Below, one piece after another: positions 16,988 to 26,640 of a DNA stretch of 64,000 nucleotides (within the stretch, counting starts at the first letter, position 1; each line of letters begins with the position of its first letter). The stretch lies in contig CAXXNI010000004.1 of the NCBI GenBank assembly GCA_963663285.2, forward strand, positions 124,001 through 188,000. Direction: 5' to 3'. A program made the translations under genes and the position numbers. The DNA is from CAXXOK01 sp963663285 (GTDB taxonomy: Bacteria; Bacillota; Clostridia; Christensenellales; Aristaeellaceae). Below the pieces are notes generated by a model, which worked only from the letters and a program-made list of their open reading frames with translations, was not told the origin of the DNA and did no database searches.

Positions 16988-18895
16988 CTACCGGCTTGCC
17001 GTGGTTACCGCGCTGTGCCGCCAGTAGTAGGCCAGACGGCGAAAAGCAAGCAGCCATTCCGGCTCCTGGCCGCCTGCATTGGCGACGGGGCAAAGCGCAG
17101 TTCCGTCCTGATAGAAAAGGCAGTTGACAACGGTGGTGTGGGTTTCCAGCTCCCGCTGCGCCTGCATATAGGCGGGGCCATCCCAGCCCGAGAGGGTGAA
17201 AAGCCGCTCCATCAGCAGCGCGGGGGCAATGCGGCCGCCCTCGCCGGTAAAATCGCAGCCGAGAGCTTCCCTGGCGGCGTCGTTGGCCCAGATGAGATAC
17301 GGGGTGGAATAGTAGTTGTAAAAGCCCTCTTCGGTTTCCCGATCGATGTTGACGCCATAGGCTTCGTAAGTGGTGTTGTCGTCGCCCCACCACGGGTTAT
17401 GGTCGCCAAACAGCACAATCACCACCGGGCGCGTCTCCGTGCGGAAGTGATCCACAAAGGCGGATAGCTGGCGGCAGGTATCCGCCACCCCGGTAAAGTA
17501 GTTGTTGGCAATGTTGTAATCCGCCGTGGATACGCCCGCTGCCCGCGGGAGATAAACGGTAGTAAACTGCGCATCGGTATCGTAGGGGCCGTGGTTTTGG
17601 TAGGTCAGGCTGTAATTGAAAATAGGCTTGCCGTCCTGTTTGGCTGCTTCGTAATCTTCAATGATGCCCTGCAAAAACGCGCTGTCGCGAGCAATGGCGG
17701 TATCGGTTGCATAGGACTGATAGGTATCCTCGTAAAAACGGTAGGTTTCAAACCCCAGATAGCGGTTGATGTTCTGGCGGTTGTAAAACCAGTCGTACCC
17801 CGGATGATCGCCCTGGCAGGTATAGCCCTGCGAGCGGAAATACCACACAAAGCTGTTCACGGGCGCGCGGTAATTATCGGTGGGGTTAAGGTATCCGGTC
17901 AAAAACGCGCGCTCGGTATTGACCGTGCCGCCCGCGAAAATATTGGTGACCAGTGTGCCGGTATAGCTTTCCTGCATCAGCTGATGCCATGGTTCATAGG
18001 GGTCTTGGGCAAAGGATAGCGAATCGAAGGTGGTAAAATCGTTAAAGGCTTCCAGCATCACGGCGATCACGTCCACCTGCTCATCCTTTGGGATGTCCGC
18101 GTCCGTATAGGCAGCCAGCTGCCGGGCGGCGTCTTTTTCGTCATAGCCTTCCGGGGCGGCGGCCTGCCGTTGGCTGATGCTGTGCAAAAACGGATACAGC
18201 ACCCCGTGCTGGGTGTAGGACTGGGTAGGCATCCATGTGCTGTTCAGCCCGGTTTGGGCATAGAGTAGGGTGCTGGGCATCAGCCATTTAATGCACGCGC
18301 ACAGCGCGGCCAGGCACACAACCGCGCCCAGCAGACGGTGGCGCGGGCGGGGCGGCGTATGGTGCATCCTGTGCAGCAACAGTACGACCCCGACAGCAAG
18401 CACAATGGAGAGCACCCCCCAAATGGTGGGCGTAAACACGTATTGCTTGCCGATGGCGGATGCTTCGCTTAACAGGGTAATATCGCTGAACAGCAGCGGA
18501 TCGCCCCGCAGCAGCAGCTTATAGTAATTGACCAGCGCTATCGCCAATACCGGCACAGCGGTAAGTCCGTACGCCGCCGCCGCACGGCCCAGCGCAAAAA
18601 ACCAGAAAAACAGCCAGCAGGCCAGCGGCAGCCAGTTGAGCAGAAACAGCAGCGGCCGTTTGGTAAACGCAAAAGCGGTGCGCCACGTCGCCGTTTGCGT
18701 CGCAAAACGGAACGTGAAAAAAAGCAGTGCAAAACTGAGCAAGCCCAGCGCCGTAACCGCGCCGGGCTGCCAAAAGCGCAGGCGCCGTAGCACCTGCCGC
18801 AAAATTCGTATGCTGTTGCCGTGTTGTAAGCCCGACAGCCAATCGCTCCGGGTGGGTCCGCCGCTGGCGGCGGGGGCTTCCTCCGGCTTTGCCAA
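16988..18895 (-). CDS. LtaS-like phosphoglycerol transferase / sulfatase-fold membrane protein
   Basis: 635 residues. Five membrane helices occupy about residues 50-215, followed by an extracellular alkaline-phosphatase-fold domain. Metal and nucleophile motifs are visible: VIAVMLEAF (Glu), GGTVNTERAF with Thr324 as the likely nucleophile, and FGDHNPWWGDD (Asp/His). This matches lipoteichoic acid synthases, which polymerise glycerol phosphate from phosphatidylglycerol, and related enzymes that decorate glycans with phosphoglycerol. The proposed start is a TTG at 18895 with GAGG ten bases before it. It lies 20 bp upstream of glf, so it may modify the galactofuranose-containing polymer. Confidence 0.88.
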   Translation of the reverse strand: MAKPEEAPAASGGPTRSDWLSGLQHGNSIRILRQVLRRLRFWQPGAVTALGLLSFALLFFTFRFATQTATWRTAFAFTKRPLLFLLNWLPLACWLFFWFFALGRAAAAYGLTAVPVLAIALVNYYKLLLRGDPLLFSDITLLSEASAIGKQYVFTPTIWGVLSIVLAVGVVLLLHRMHHTPPRPRHRLLGAVVCLAALCACIKWLMPSTLLYAQTGLNSTWMPTQSYTQHGVLYPFLHSISQRQAAAPEGYDEKDAARQLAAYTDADIPKDEQVDVIAVMLEAFNDFTTFDSLSFAQDPYEPWHQLMQESYTGTLVTNIFAGGTVNTERAFLTGYLNPTDNYRAPVNSFVWYFRSQGYTCQGDHPGYDWFYNRQNINRYLGFETYRFYEDTYQSYATDTAIARDSAFLQGIIEDYEAAKQDGKPIFNYSLTYQNHGPYDTDAQFTTVYLPRAAGVSTADYNIANNYFTGVADTCRQLSAFVDHFRTETRPVVIVLFGDHNPWWGDDNTTYEAYGVNIDRETEEGFYNYYSTPYLIWANDAAREALGCDFTGEGGRIAPALLMERLFTLSGWDGPAYMQAQRELETHTTVVNCLFYQDGTALCPVANAGGQEPEWLLAFRRLAYYWRHSAVTTASR

Positions 18896-18910
18896 CGTAC
18901 CAGCCTCGCT

Positions 18911-20284
18911 TTAAATCGTGTAGCTGTTTTCCGCCGCGCCCAGATGTTTTTTCGCCTTGGCTTTCTCCGCCCGTGCATCGTACAGGCAGCCTTCGTGTGG
19001 CGCGTTGATCTTATGGGTCGTCTTTACCCATACCTTCTGGTGGCGGAAACGGAACAGGCCCCATACCTGCGCCAAAGCCACGATCACCATATTCAGCGCA
19101 AGGCTGAGCATGTTCTTCACCAGAGTCAGCGGGCGGAAACGCTCGTGATTATCCAGCCAGTCGGCCAGATAGAAAAGCACAATAAAGGAGTACAGGAACA
19201 CCAGAATGCTGGGGAAGTTAACGGAGAACCAATCCCAAAAGCCGATGGTTGTCTCCACGGTGGGCAGCAGGCTCGTCCATTTGAAAATCTGCAAAAGCAG
19301 GCTGATGACGATTTGCACAATCATGATCACAAACGGCGTAAGGCTGTACACGTATAAGAACGTGCTCAGGAATTCACCGAAGCTGATGCGCTTTTCCTTG
19401 AGGGCGCGGAAGATGGGCTTGGTGTTTCTAAAACACACAAACCAGTGGCCCTGTGCCCAGCGGATACGCTGCCGAAGGCTTGCGCGCCAGCGGGTGGGCT
19501 TTTCATCGTAAATGCGCACGTTGTTATTCCACAAAATACGCTTACCCTCGCAGGTGGCTTCCACCTGCAATTCAAAATCCTCCGTGAGGGACATGGCTGT
19601 CCAGCCGCCGCGCTTGCTAAGGTATGCGGCGCGTACCGCAAAGCCCGTGCCGCCCACCACGCAGTTGATGCCGATGCGGCTTTTGGCGTACTGGAAAAAG
19701 CGGTTGGTGATGGTGTAGCTCATGTAATAATACAGCGCCACAAGCCCTTTTTTGTTTTTGCAGCCCAGATAGCACTGCACAATATCCGCCTCGGGGTGAT
19801 CCAGCAGTTGGCTGTTCACTTCGCGGAACATGTTGGTATCGATGCGGTTGTCCGCATCAAAAAACATCACCAGATCGTACTTTTCGCCGTACCCTTTCAG
19901 GGTGTTGAGCGCTTTTTGCAGTACAATCGGTTTGCCCGTAGGCGTATCCGGACTTTCCTTGTGGGATTCCAGTACCTTGGCGCCCATGCCGCGGGCAATC
20001 TCCGCCGTACGGTCGTCGCAGTTATCGGCAAGGATATAAAAATCATACAGTTCATCAGGATAATCCATGGACTGCAGATTTTCGATGATGCCGGAAATAA
20101 CCGCTTCTTCGTTATGCGCGGGTACAAGCACCAGATATTTAAGCTGGGGATCATGATCATTATAATCCCGGGTGACGCGCTTAAACCCGAATAGACTGAT
20201 GTATAGCTGATAACCGATGATGAGAACCAGCCAAAGGGTCATTACCCAACTAATGGCGCTAAAAACTGTGCTGATTACCTGCAC
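18911..20284 (-). CDS. Processive family 2 glycosyltransferase with membrane helices
   Basis: 457 residues. One N-terminal helix anchors the catalytic domain (YLVLVPAHNEEAVISG), and three or four helices follow. The processive-GT2 signature is complete: ADNCDDRT, DADNRID, EDFELQ and QRIRWAQGHW, which is the Q-x-x-R-W acceptor motif of cellulose/hyaluronan/poly-GlcNAc synthases. It could polymerise a beta-linked glycan or add a lipid-linked sugar. The start may be the GTG at 20284, with a G-rich site upstream. It precedes the LtaS-like gene by 15 bp, in the same operon. Confidence 0.9.
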   Translation of the reverse strand: MQVISTVFSAISWVMTLWLVLIIGYQLYISLFGFKRVTRDYNDHDPQLKYLVLVPAHNEEAVISGIIENLQSMDYPDELYDFYILADNCDDRTAEIARGMGAKVLESHKESPDTPTGKPIVLQKALNTLKGYGEKYDLVMFFDADNRIDTNMFREVNSQLLDHPEADIVQCYLGCKNKKGLVALYYYMSYTITNRFFQYAKSRIGINCVVGGTGFAVRAAYLSKRGGWTAMSLTEDFELQVEATCEGKRILWNNNVRIYDEKPTRWRASLRQRIRWAQGHWFVCFRNTKPIFRALKEKRISFGEFLSTFLYVYSLTPFVIMIVQIVISLLLQIFKWTSLLPTVETTIGFWDWFSVNFPSILVFLYSFIVLFYLADWLDNHERFRPLTLVKNMLSLALNMVIVALAQVWGLFRFRHQKVWVKTTHKINAPHEGCLYDARAEKAKAKKHLGAAENSYTI

Positions 20285-20356
20285 CTGTGGACTGCCCCCC
20301 GTTCTTTCGTAAGGAAAAGGTCAAACAACTTTTTATACACTATGCGGGCAGAAAAG

Positions 20357-22045
20357 TCAATGGCGATCATAGAACGTACATTCCCCGATAAACTCCCGGA
20401 GGATGCTCAGGGGCGGGATTTCATCCAGCATCCCGTCCTCAACGGGTAAAAGGTACTGCAAAAATTTTAGCAGCCGGTGGGCGACCAGCGCCTCCGGCGC
20501 GGAGAGCGGAATGCTGGAAAGCACATCGTAGGTGACGGTTTTGAGTACCGGCAGTTCGTAATGCAGCGAGGTGTTAAACATCGCGTCCGCCTTTTCCTGA
20601 TTGGGGAAAATCCACTTTTCCTCGCCCTGGCGCACCTTCGGCCACATGTTGATGGTTTGCACCGGGCTGGTACCGCGGAATTTGGCGTCCCGCGCGATGC
20701 GGCGAAGCAGGCGCACGTCGGTGGTGCGGATGCGGTTGTGGTTATCCAGATTGATGCACGGCAGCGCGCTTACGTATACGCCGTAGGTAAGCTGCTCGGG
20801 CAGCTCGCAGGTGATGCGGTCGTTGAGGGCATGGATGCCTTCCAGTATCAGCGGGCCGTTGCCTGCCAGCCGCATGGGCCGGGTTTCGGCCTTGCGCATA
20901 CCGGAGTAAAAATCAAACTGCGGCATTTGCACCGTGCGGCCGGAAAGCAGCTGCTCAATGCAGCAGCTCAGGTGCTGCACATCCAGCGCGTCCACATGCT
21001 CCAGATCCGGCTGCCCGTCCGGGTCGAGGGGCAGCGCATCGCGGTTCTTATAAAAATCATCCAGCGATACCAGCTGCGGCCGCCGCCCCATGACCTGCAG
21101 CTGTACGGCCAGCCGGTGGGCAAAGGTGGTTTTACCGCTGGAGGACGGCCCGAATACCAGAATAATCTGCGCGTTCAGGCGGTCGATCTCGTCGGCGATG
21201 CGGGCGATGGACTTATCCTGCAAGGTTTCGTTAATGCGGATGAACTCCCGCATTTTATGCTGCTCGATCATATGGTTGACGTCGGCGATGTTGTTGGCGC
21301 CAAGGATGGCGCACCACTCCTGCGATTCGCTGAACACCCGCAGATGCTTGGGGCGCGGCAGGTAGGGAGCGGGGCGGTCCGGCAAGGTTGGTGAGGGCAT
21401 ACGCAGCACCAGCCCGGGAAAATGGGGCTTGAGCGCAAAATGCTTTAAATACCCTGTGGAGGGCACCATGGAGCCGTAAAAATACTCTCGCATATCGCCG
21501 ATGCGGTACATGGGCATGGTATCCTGCGGGCGGTAAGCCAGTATTTCCGCCTTGTCGGGGAATTGATGCTCGGTAAAGTAGGCGATAGCCTGCTTGCGCG
21601 TCCAGATTTCGCGGGTGAAAGGTTCGTCCTCCCGCACCAGCCTGCGCATTTCCGCTTCAATGGCTTGCACCATTTCGTGATCCAGTTCGGTATCCAGCGC
21701 GCGCAGGTATACCCCGTAGCCCACCGAGTTTAAAATGCGCACCCGCAGCGTTGGATAAAGGCGGTACATGCTCATCAGCAGCAGATACCGGAGCGAGCGC
21801 TCGTATACGCGGCGGCCTTCCTCATCGCGGTAGGTCAGCCCCGTAAGCGTCGCGTCGGAATAAAGCCGCTCCTGTAACTCCATGCAAACGCCGCCGTGCA
21901 GTGCGCACAGAAAGGGCGGCATCTCATTGCCGTAAAAATGGACAAGCGCCGTCCGTACGGGTATGCCACGCTCCAGCAGATCGGTTTGACCGTTACAGGT
22001 AACGCGAATGGTCAGGGTTTGCTCGGCGGGTGTGCGTTCCATCAT
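20357..22045 (-). CDS. Nucleoside kinase with TGS/threonyl-tRNA-synthetase-like N-terminus (uridine kinase-like)
   Basis: 562 residues. The N-terminal 200 residues resemble the TGS plus second-additional-domain part of threonyl-tRNA synthetase (an N-terminal TGS-like beta segment, later MYRLYPTLRVRILNSVGYGV). The C-terminal half is a P-loop phosphoribulokinase/uridine-kinase domain with LVFGPSSSGKTTFAHRLAVQ as Walker A and VSLDDFYKNRDALP as the substrate-binding Asp motif. This two-part arrangement is known in Clostridia as a nucleoside kinase. It would phosphorylate uridine or cytidine in salvage. A GGAGGA site lies just upstream of the double ATG at 22045/22042. Confidence 0.88.
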   Translation of the reverse strand: MMERTPAEQTLTIRVTCNGQTDLLERGIPVRTALVHFYGNEMPPFLCALHGGVCMELQERLYSDATLTGLTYRDEEGRRVYERSLRYLLLMSMYRLYPTLRVRILNSVGYGVYLRALDTELDHEMVQAIEAEMRRLVREDEPFTREIWTRKQAIAYFTEHQFPDKAEILAYRPQDTMPMYRIGDMREYFYGSMVPSTGYLKHFALKPHFPGLVLRMPSPTLPDRPAPYLPRPKHLRVFSESQEWCAILGANNIADVNHMIEQHKMREFIRINETLQDKSIARIADEIDRLNAQIILVFGPSSSGKTTFAHRLAVQLQVMGRRPQLVSLDDFYKNRDALPLDPDGQPDLEHVDALDVQHLSCCIEQLLSGRTVQMPQFDFYSGMRKAETRPMRLAGNGPLILEGIHALNDRITCELPEQLTYGVYVSALPCINLDNHNRIRTTDVRLLRRIARDAKFRGTSPVQTINMWPKVRQGEEKWIFPNQEKADAMFNTSLHYELPVLKTVTYDVLSSIPLSAPEALVAHRLLKFLQYLLPVEDGMLDEIPPLSILREFIGECTFYDRH

Positions 22046-22078
22046 ATTCCTCCGTGTGGGTCGGGCAGGGAAAGCGGC

Positions 22079-23068
22079 TTACACGTCCTCAAAAGGCATA
22101 TTGCTTTCGTAGGAACGGGACAGATCCTCCGGGTCGAAGGTCATGCCGTTTTTTTGGCGGTACTGCGCCTGTAATACCTTGGTGTGCACGTAGGCGCGGT
22201 TTTGCCGGTTGGCGGGCGTTACGCTCAGGTGCATCCCCTTTTGCCCGTCCGGCAGCATGGTAAAGCGTGCCTTTACAAACAGCTGCCCGTGCTGCGGGCA
22301 TTTGCTCAGGGCGACATACTTGCCGATCGCCTGGGGTGTTAGCGCGGTTACCAGCGTGGTCGGCTTTTTGCAGGTGGGGCATTCCGGCGTTTGCACATCC
22401 GCCCCGGCCAGCCCCTCGGCAACGGAGCGCACTGTGCGCGTAATGCGCAGGCGGGTATGGCGCGGGTTGTGGCTTAGCTTGCGCGGAGTTTGCGCGTGCT
22501 TGAGCACCCCTTCGGGGTTGGGCAGCTTTTGCAGCACCAGCGCGGTATAGTACGCGTCGTTGACGGCGTTGTGAAAACTGCGGGCTTCATCGGCGGGAAT
22601 CTCCAGGTGCTCCATCGCGCCCTTGAGGGATTTTTGCCGCTGCCCCAAATCAAACGCCTCGGCGTAATACCGCTGCACATCATACATATTAAAGGGGGAA
22701 CCGCTGAACTGGAAAAAGTCGATGTTCTGCTTAAACACGCTTACATCGTCCCCGCCCCAGGTGAGAAACACAACATCGGTGCCGCACCAGCAGGCAGAAA
22801 ACTGCTCCATCGCCTCGGGAAAAGCGGGCGCGTCGCAAAGCAGCTCGTTATCCAGATGCGTCATGCGGCGCACGCGCGGATGGATGTTCACGTAGTGCGT
22901 CGGCCGGATGGGAATGGAAACCTCATCCAGCAGGGTGAAGCGCTCGTCCAGCTTGACGGCGCCGATCTGGATCACTTCAAACAGCAGACTATCACCGATC
23001 TGCCGGAATAGCGGGGTGTTGTAGTTGGTCGGTTGGTTCCATTCCAAGTCAAGCACGATATATTGCAT
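22079..23068 (-). CDS. DEDDh 3'-5' exonuclease
   Basis: 329 residues beginning MQYIVLDLEWNQPTN, where Asp7 and Glu9 are the first catalytic acids of the DnaQ/RNase T fold. SFHNAVNDAYYTALVLQKLP contains the His and Asp of the ExoIII motif (DEDDh type). The C-terminal 120 residues hold two CxxC-like pairs (CPTCKKPTTL and a later KCPQHGQ), suggesting a small zinc site. Such stand-alone proteins trim DNA or RNA 3' ends. It follows the nucleoside kinase region by 33 bp in the same direction. The exact substrate is unknown. Confidence 0.9.
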   Translation of the reverse strand: MQYIVLDLEWNQPTNYNTPLFRQIGDSLLFEVIQIGAVKLDERFTLLDEVSIPIRPTHYVNIHPRVRRMTHLDNELLCDAPAFPEAMEQFSACWCGTDVVFLTWGGDDVSVFKQNIDFFQFSGSPFNMYDVQRYYAEAFDLGQRQKSLKGAMEHLEIPADEARSFHNAVNDAYYTALVLQKLPNPEGVLKHAQTPRKLSHNPRHTRLRITRTVRSVAEGLAGADVQTPECPTCKKPTTLVTALTPQAIGKYVALSKCPQHGQLFVKARFTMLPDGQKGMHLSVTPANRQNRAYVHTKVLQAQYRQKNGMTFDPEDLSRSYESNMPFEDV

Positions 23069-23184
23069 GGTAACATAACTCCCGTCTGCGAGGTAACCGC
23101 CGTATCAATTTCCTGTCCGCGGGCGTGGCTGCCGTAAAAAACGAGCCTTGCACCCTGCGGATATTTTTACTTCTATTTGTGGCT

Positions 23185-24453
23185 TCAGGCTTGCGGCTGC
23201 GCCGCCGCGCACCCGGCGCAGTAGCCGGTGGCAAAGGCGATATGCAAATTAAAGCCGCCGGTCAGGGCATCCACATCCAACAACTCGCCCGCCGCGTACA
23301 GGCCGGAAACCAGCTTGCTTTCCAGCGTGGCGGGGGTAAACTCGGACACTTTTGCGCCGCCCGCGGTTACAACCGCCGCGGCGAGAGGCTCGGTGCCCGA
23401 AATGGGCAGGGGCAGCGCTTTAGACAAGCGTACCAGCGTATCCCGCTCGTCCTTGCGCAGGGCGTTGGCGGGCTTTTGCGCGTCGATTTGCGCAAGCTGG
23501 GCCATTACATCGGCCAGCCGCTCCGGGTACAGGCCGCGCAGAATGCTTTGCACCCGCTTTTTGCCCGCGGCGGCTACATCCCGCAGGATGCGCGCGTCCA
23601 GCTGCTGGGCGGTCAGCCCGGGTTTTAAATCCAGCGCCAGAGTCCAGCTTTTCGCCGGAAGCCCGGCCAGATAGCTGGACGCGGAAAGCACCAGCGGGCC
23701 GGAAACGCCCCGGTGGGTAAACAGCATTTCGCCCAAATCGCTGAACAGGCGTTTTTTACCGCTTTGCAGTGTCAGGCGCACGTTTTTCAGGCTCAGGCCC
23801 TGCAGGCTCCGCACCCATTCCTCGTCGCTGGTCAGCGGAATCAACGCGGCTTTGGCGGGAAGAATCTGGTGGCCGCAGGCCGCCAGCAGCGTATACCCGT
23901 CACCGGTGGAGCCGGTAGCGGGGTAGCTGCACCCGCCTGTGCATACGATCACCTTATCCGCCGCAAGGGTCTGCCCGTTTTCCAGCGTTACGCCCAGCAC
24001 TTTGCCGTCCTGCGTGCGGATTGCTTTGACACGGCTGGAAAGGCGGATGGCAACGCCCAGCTTTTCCAGTTCGCGGGTAAAGGCGCGGGTAATATCGCTG
24101 GCTTTCTGCGAGGCGGGAAAAGCGCGGTTGCCGCGCTCCACCACGGTGGGACAGCCCCAGCCCTCCAGCATGGTCAGCAGCGCTTCGGGCGGCAGCGCGG
24201 TCAATGCGGAATGCAAAAACCGCGGGTTGCGTACTACGTTTTTCAAAAACTCATCCGCCGCGCACACATTGGTGCAGTTGCAGCGGCCCTTGCCGGTAAT
24301 GTAGATTTTTTTGCCCAGCTTCTCGTTGCGTTCCAGCAGGGTTACGGCTGCGCCCTGCCGGGCGGCTGCCTGGGCGGCCATCAGCCCGGCTGCTCCCCCA
24401 CCGATGACGATGACGGAAACGGGCGCGCCCGCGTGTGGAGAATCATTCGCCAT
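23185..24453 (-). CDS. NAD(P)/FAD-dependent oxidoreductase (HI0933/YhiN family)
   Basis: 422 residues. The dinucleotide-binding motif VIVIGGGAAGLMAAQAAARQ is at residues 15-34, followed by GRCNCTN, which with the KIYITGKG segment is diagnostic for the HI0933 family. The second FAD motif is LYAAGELLDVDALTGGFNLH near the C-terminus. Members are flavoproteins of unclear role, annotated as aminoacetone oxidases. Its start overlaps the end of the rpiR gene by 11 bp, so the two are co-transcribed and probably coupled. Confidence 0.93.
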   Translation of the reverse strand: MANDSPHAGAPVSVIVIGGGAAGLMAAQAAARQGAAVTLLERNEKLGKKIYITGKGRCNCTNVCAADEFLKNVVRNPRFLHSALTALPPEALLTMLEGWGCPTVVERGNRAFPASQKASDITRAFTRELEKLGVAIRLSSRVKAIRTQDGKVLGVTLENGQTLAADKVIVCTGGCSYPATGSTGDGYTLLAACGHQILPAKAALIPLTSDEEWVRSLQGLSLKNVRLTLQSGKKRLFSDLGEMLFTHRGVSGPLVLSASSYLAGLPAKSWTLALDLKPGLTAQQLDARILRDVAAAGKKRVQSILRGLYPERLADVMAQLAQIDAQKPANALRKDERDTLVRLSKALPLPISGTEPLAAAVVTAGGAKVSEFTPATLESKLVSGLYAAGELLDVDALTGGFNLHIAFATGYCAGCAAAQPQA

Positions 24454-25322
24454 CGCTATGCCTATCCTCCCGGTCCAGATATACGCTATGTGCGTTCCAC
24501 AGGCTTTCCAGCCGTTTCAGGTGCATGGATAGTTCCTCCCGGCGGCGCAGGCTCAGCGCGACGATCAACGCGTTGAGCACAGAAAGCGGGGCGGCGAGCG
24601 AATCCACAAAGCTGGCCATATCGGTATGCGCGTACAGGCACACATCCGCCACGGCGCTAAGCGGGCTCATGGCCCCGTCGGTCACGGCGATCACCTTAGC
24701 ACCGTTTTCCCGCGCGATGCGCATGCACTCCACCGTACGGGTGGAATAGCGCGGAAAGCTGACGCCGACCAGCACGTCCTGCGCGCCGATGCGCTCCATC
24801 TCGTCAAACACTTCGCCGATGGCGTTTTGCACCATGACCACGTCGTCAAAGATCAGGCGCAGATAGTGGCCGAAAAACTGCGCCAGCGGCGCGGCGGAGC
24901 GAAGCCCCATGACGTAGATGCGCCGCGCGGACAACAGCAGCTCCACGGAACGGTCAAAATCCCTTCTGGGTCAGCTCCTCCGTCGTCAGGCGGATATTGC
25001 GCATGTCGTTTTTCAGCACCGTGCGCAGCACATCGTTTTCCTTGATTTCGGAGGCAATGTTAAAGCGCTGGCTGGCGGTAAGCCGCTGGCGCACCAGCTC
25101 CTGCAAGGCGCTTTGCAATTCGGGATAGCCCTCGTACCCCATAGCGGTGGCAAAACGAACCACGGTCGATTCGCTGACGCCGCAATTTTGCCCCAGCGTG
25201 ACGGCCGTCATAAAGGCCGCTTTCTCGGAATGCTCGGCAATATAGGCGGCGATACGGCGGTGCCCCTTGCTCAGGGGCTTACCGCGAAGGTTTAACCGCT
25301 TGATGATTTCCTGTGTATCCAT
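24443..25322 (-). pseudogene. MurR/RpiR family regulator, split by a frameshift
   Basis: The N-terminal HTH part starts at the ATG at 25322 (GGAGG site upstream), runs through MDTQEIIKRLNLRGKPLSKG and VSESTVVRFATAMGYEGYPE, and ends in a premature TGA at 24954-24956, just after residues LTQKG. The C-terminal SIS domain continues in another frame as DFDRSVELLLSARRIYVMGL to the stop at 24443. Removing one G from the run at 24961-24963 restores a continuous protein of about 292 residues. RpiR proteins sense phosphosugars by the SIS domain. Either the gene is inactivated or the read has an indel error at the homopolymer. Confidence 0.8.
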
Positions 25323-25383
25323 GTGCCTCCAACGCGCTGCTGCGCAAGCTGTAATGAGCGGGGAACGGACGGTACGCGGGGAT

Positions 25384-26171
25384 TTATTCGGCTGCGCCGA
25401 AGCACAGATCGGACAGATGGCTGACGAAGGAGGAATAGTTTTTGCTGTGCTCGCTGGGGTTTGCCCATAAAGGTGTAGGTCACGTGCCCTTTGCTGAGCA
25501 AATCCAAATCGCTGCCCGCCTCGGGCGGCTCGGTACGGCATTCGTTGCTCATCCAATAATACACACCGCTGCGGGGGCTTTCCCGGCGGATGTAGGTATC
25601 CTGATAATTGGCGATGGAAAGCGGCGCGAGCATCGGGGGGAGCACTCGCGTCGGGATCGCGCAGGGGCGCGTTCATGTTCAGGATGGTCGCGGGCGGGGT
25701 TTTCAGCGCCGCGTACTGCTCGGCGGTGACGATGGCCAGCTTAGCCACATAATCGTACAGCGCGCCGGTCGCTTTGTGGTGTACGCTTACGGCCATGGCG
25801 CGCACCCGGTTGAGCGCGCCCTCGGTAGCCGCGCCGACGGTGCCGCTGTAATGTACGGCCATGCCCGCGTTGTACCCGTCGTTGATGCCGGAAATCAGCA
25901 CATCCACAGGGGTGCGCACCAGCTCAAACAATCCCAAACGCACGCAGTCGGTCGGCGTGCCGGTAATGGCCCATGCGTTTACACTGGAAAGACCCATGTC
26001 GTGCTCCTGCACGTAAATCGGGTCGGTCAGCGTAATGCGGTGGCTGGCGGCGCTCTGCTGGCGGCTGGGCGCGCATACGCTCACCTGATGGCCGCGTTCC
26101 ACCGCCGCCCTGCACAGGGCGTTGATGCCGGTGCTTTGAATGCCGTCGTCGTTGACTAGAAAAATATGCAT
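25384..26171 (-). pseudogene. surE: 5'-nucleotidase SurE, broken by two frameshifts
   Basis: The ATG at 26171 gives MHIFLVNDDGIQSTGINALC, with the metal-binding Asp8-Asp9 pair of SurE, and later SGINDGYNAGMAVHYSGTVG. The frame is lost at a run of six G/C at 25635-25640. It resumes in a second frame with SIANYQDTYIRRESPRSGVY and is lost again near 25456-25466. A third frame then gives NPSEHSKNYSSFVSHLSDLC to the TAA at 25384-25386. The sum, about 262 residues, is the normal family length. SurE dephosphorylates nucleoside monophosphates. Both shifts sit at homopolymers, so sequencing error is possible. Confidence 0.85.
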
Positions 26172-26183
26172 ATGTTTTTACTC

Positions 26184-26537
26184 CTACTCCCGTAATTTGC
26201 CCGTCAGGGCGCCCACGACGGTACGTGCCGCGTTGACCACAAAGGCAATCGCAACCGCCCACCAGTAATTATCCACCGTTACGGCTCCGCCCAGCATGGT
26301 AATGGCCGTCCATACCAGCCACGCGTCCACCACGACGTACAAAAGCCCCAGCGTAAGCCAGTTAAATACCTTTAAAAGCAGTCTGGCAACCGGCCGGAGT
26401 ATAATGTACAGCACCGCAAGCACCACGCCGATGAGCAGCGCCTTGGTCCAATCGGTCATGTGGACGCCGGGCAAATACTCCGCACACAGCGGAATGGCCG
26501 CCACCGTAACCGCGAACCGCAAAATGGCTCCGAACAC
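26184..26537 (-). CDS. YvlD/phage-holin-like four-helix membrane protein
   Basis: 117 residues with four hydrophobic helices and the pattern LYIILRPVARLLLKVFNWLT followed by LGLLYVVVDAW. This corresponds to the PF04020 family (mycobacterial four-TM / YvlD), often named phage holin family although found in chromosomes. Function is not established; in Bacillus relatives it lies in an envelope-stress operon. It precedes surE by 12 bp, in one transcript. Confidence 0.8.
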   Translation of the reverse strand: MFGAILRFAVTVAAIPLCAEYLPGVHMTDWTKALLIGVVLAVLYIILRPVARLLLKVFNWLTLGLLYVVVDAWLVWTAITMLGGAVTVDNYWWAVAIAFVVNAARTVVGALTGKLRE

Positions 26538-26640
26538 GCATTACCCTCCTGCTTCACAAAGCAATAATACTCAACCCTAAGTATACCACATACTGTACAA
26601 AATGTAACGCCATGCCTTGCGGGCAGGATGGCCCCGCGGC

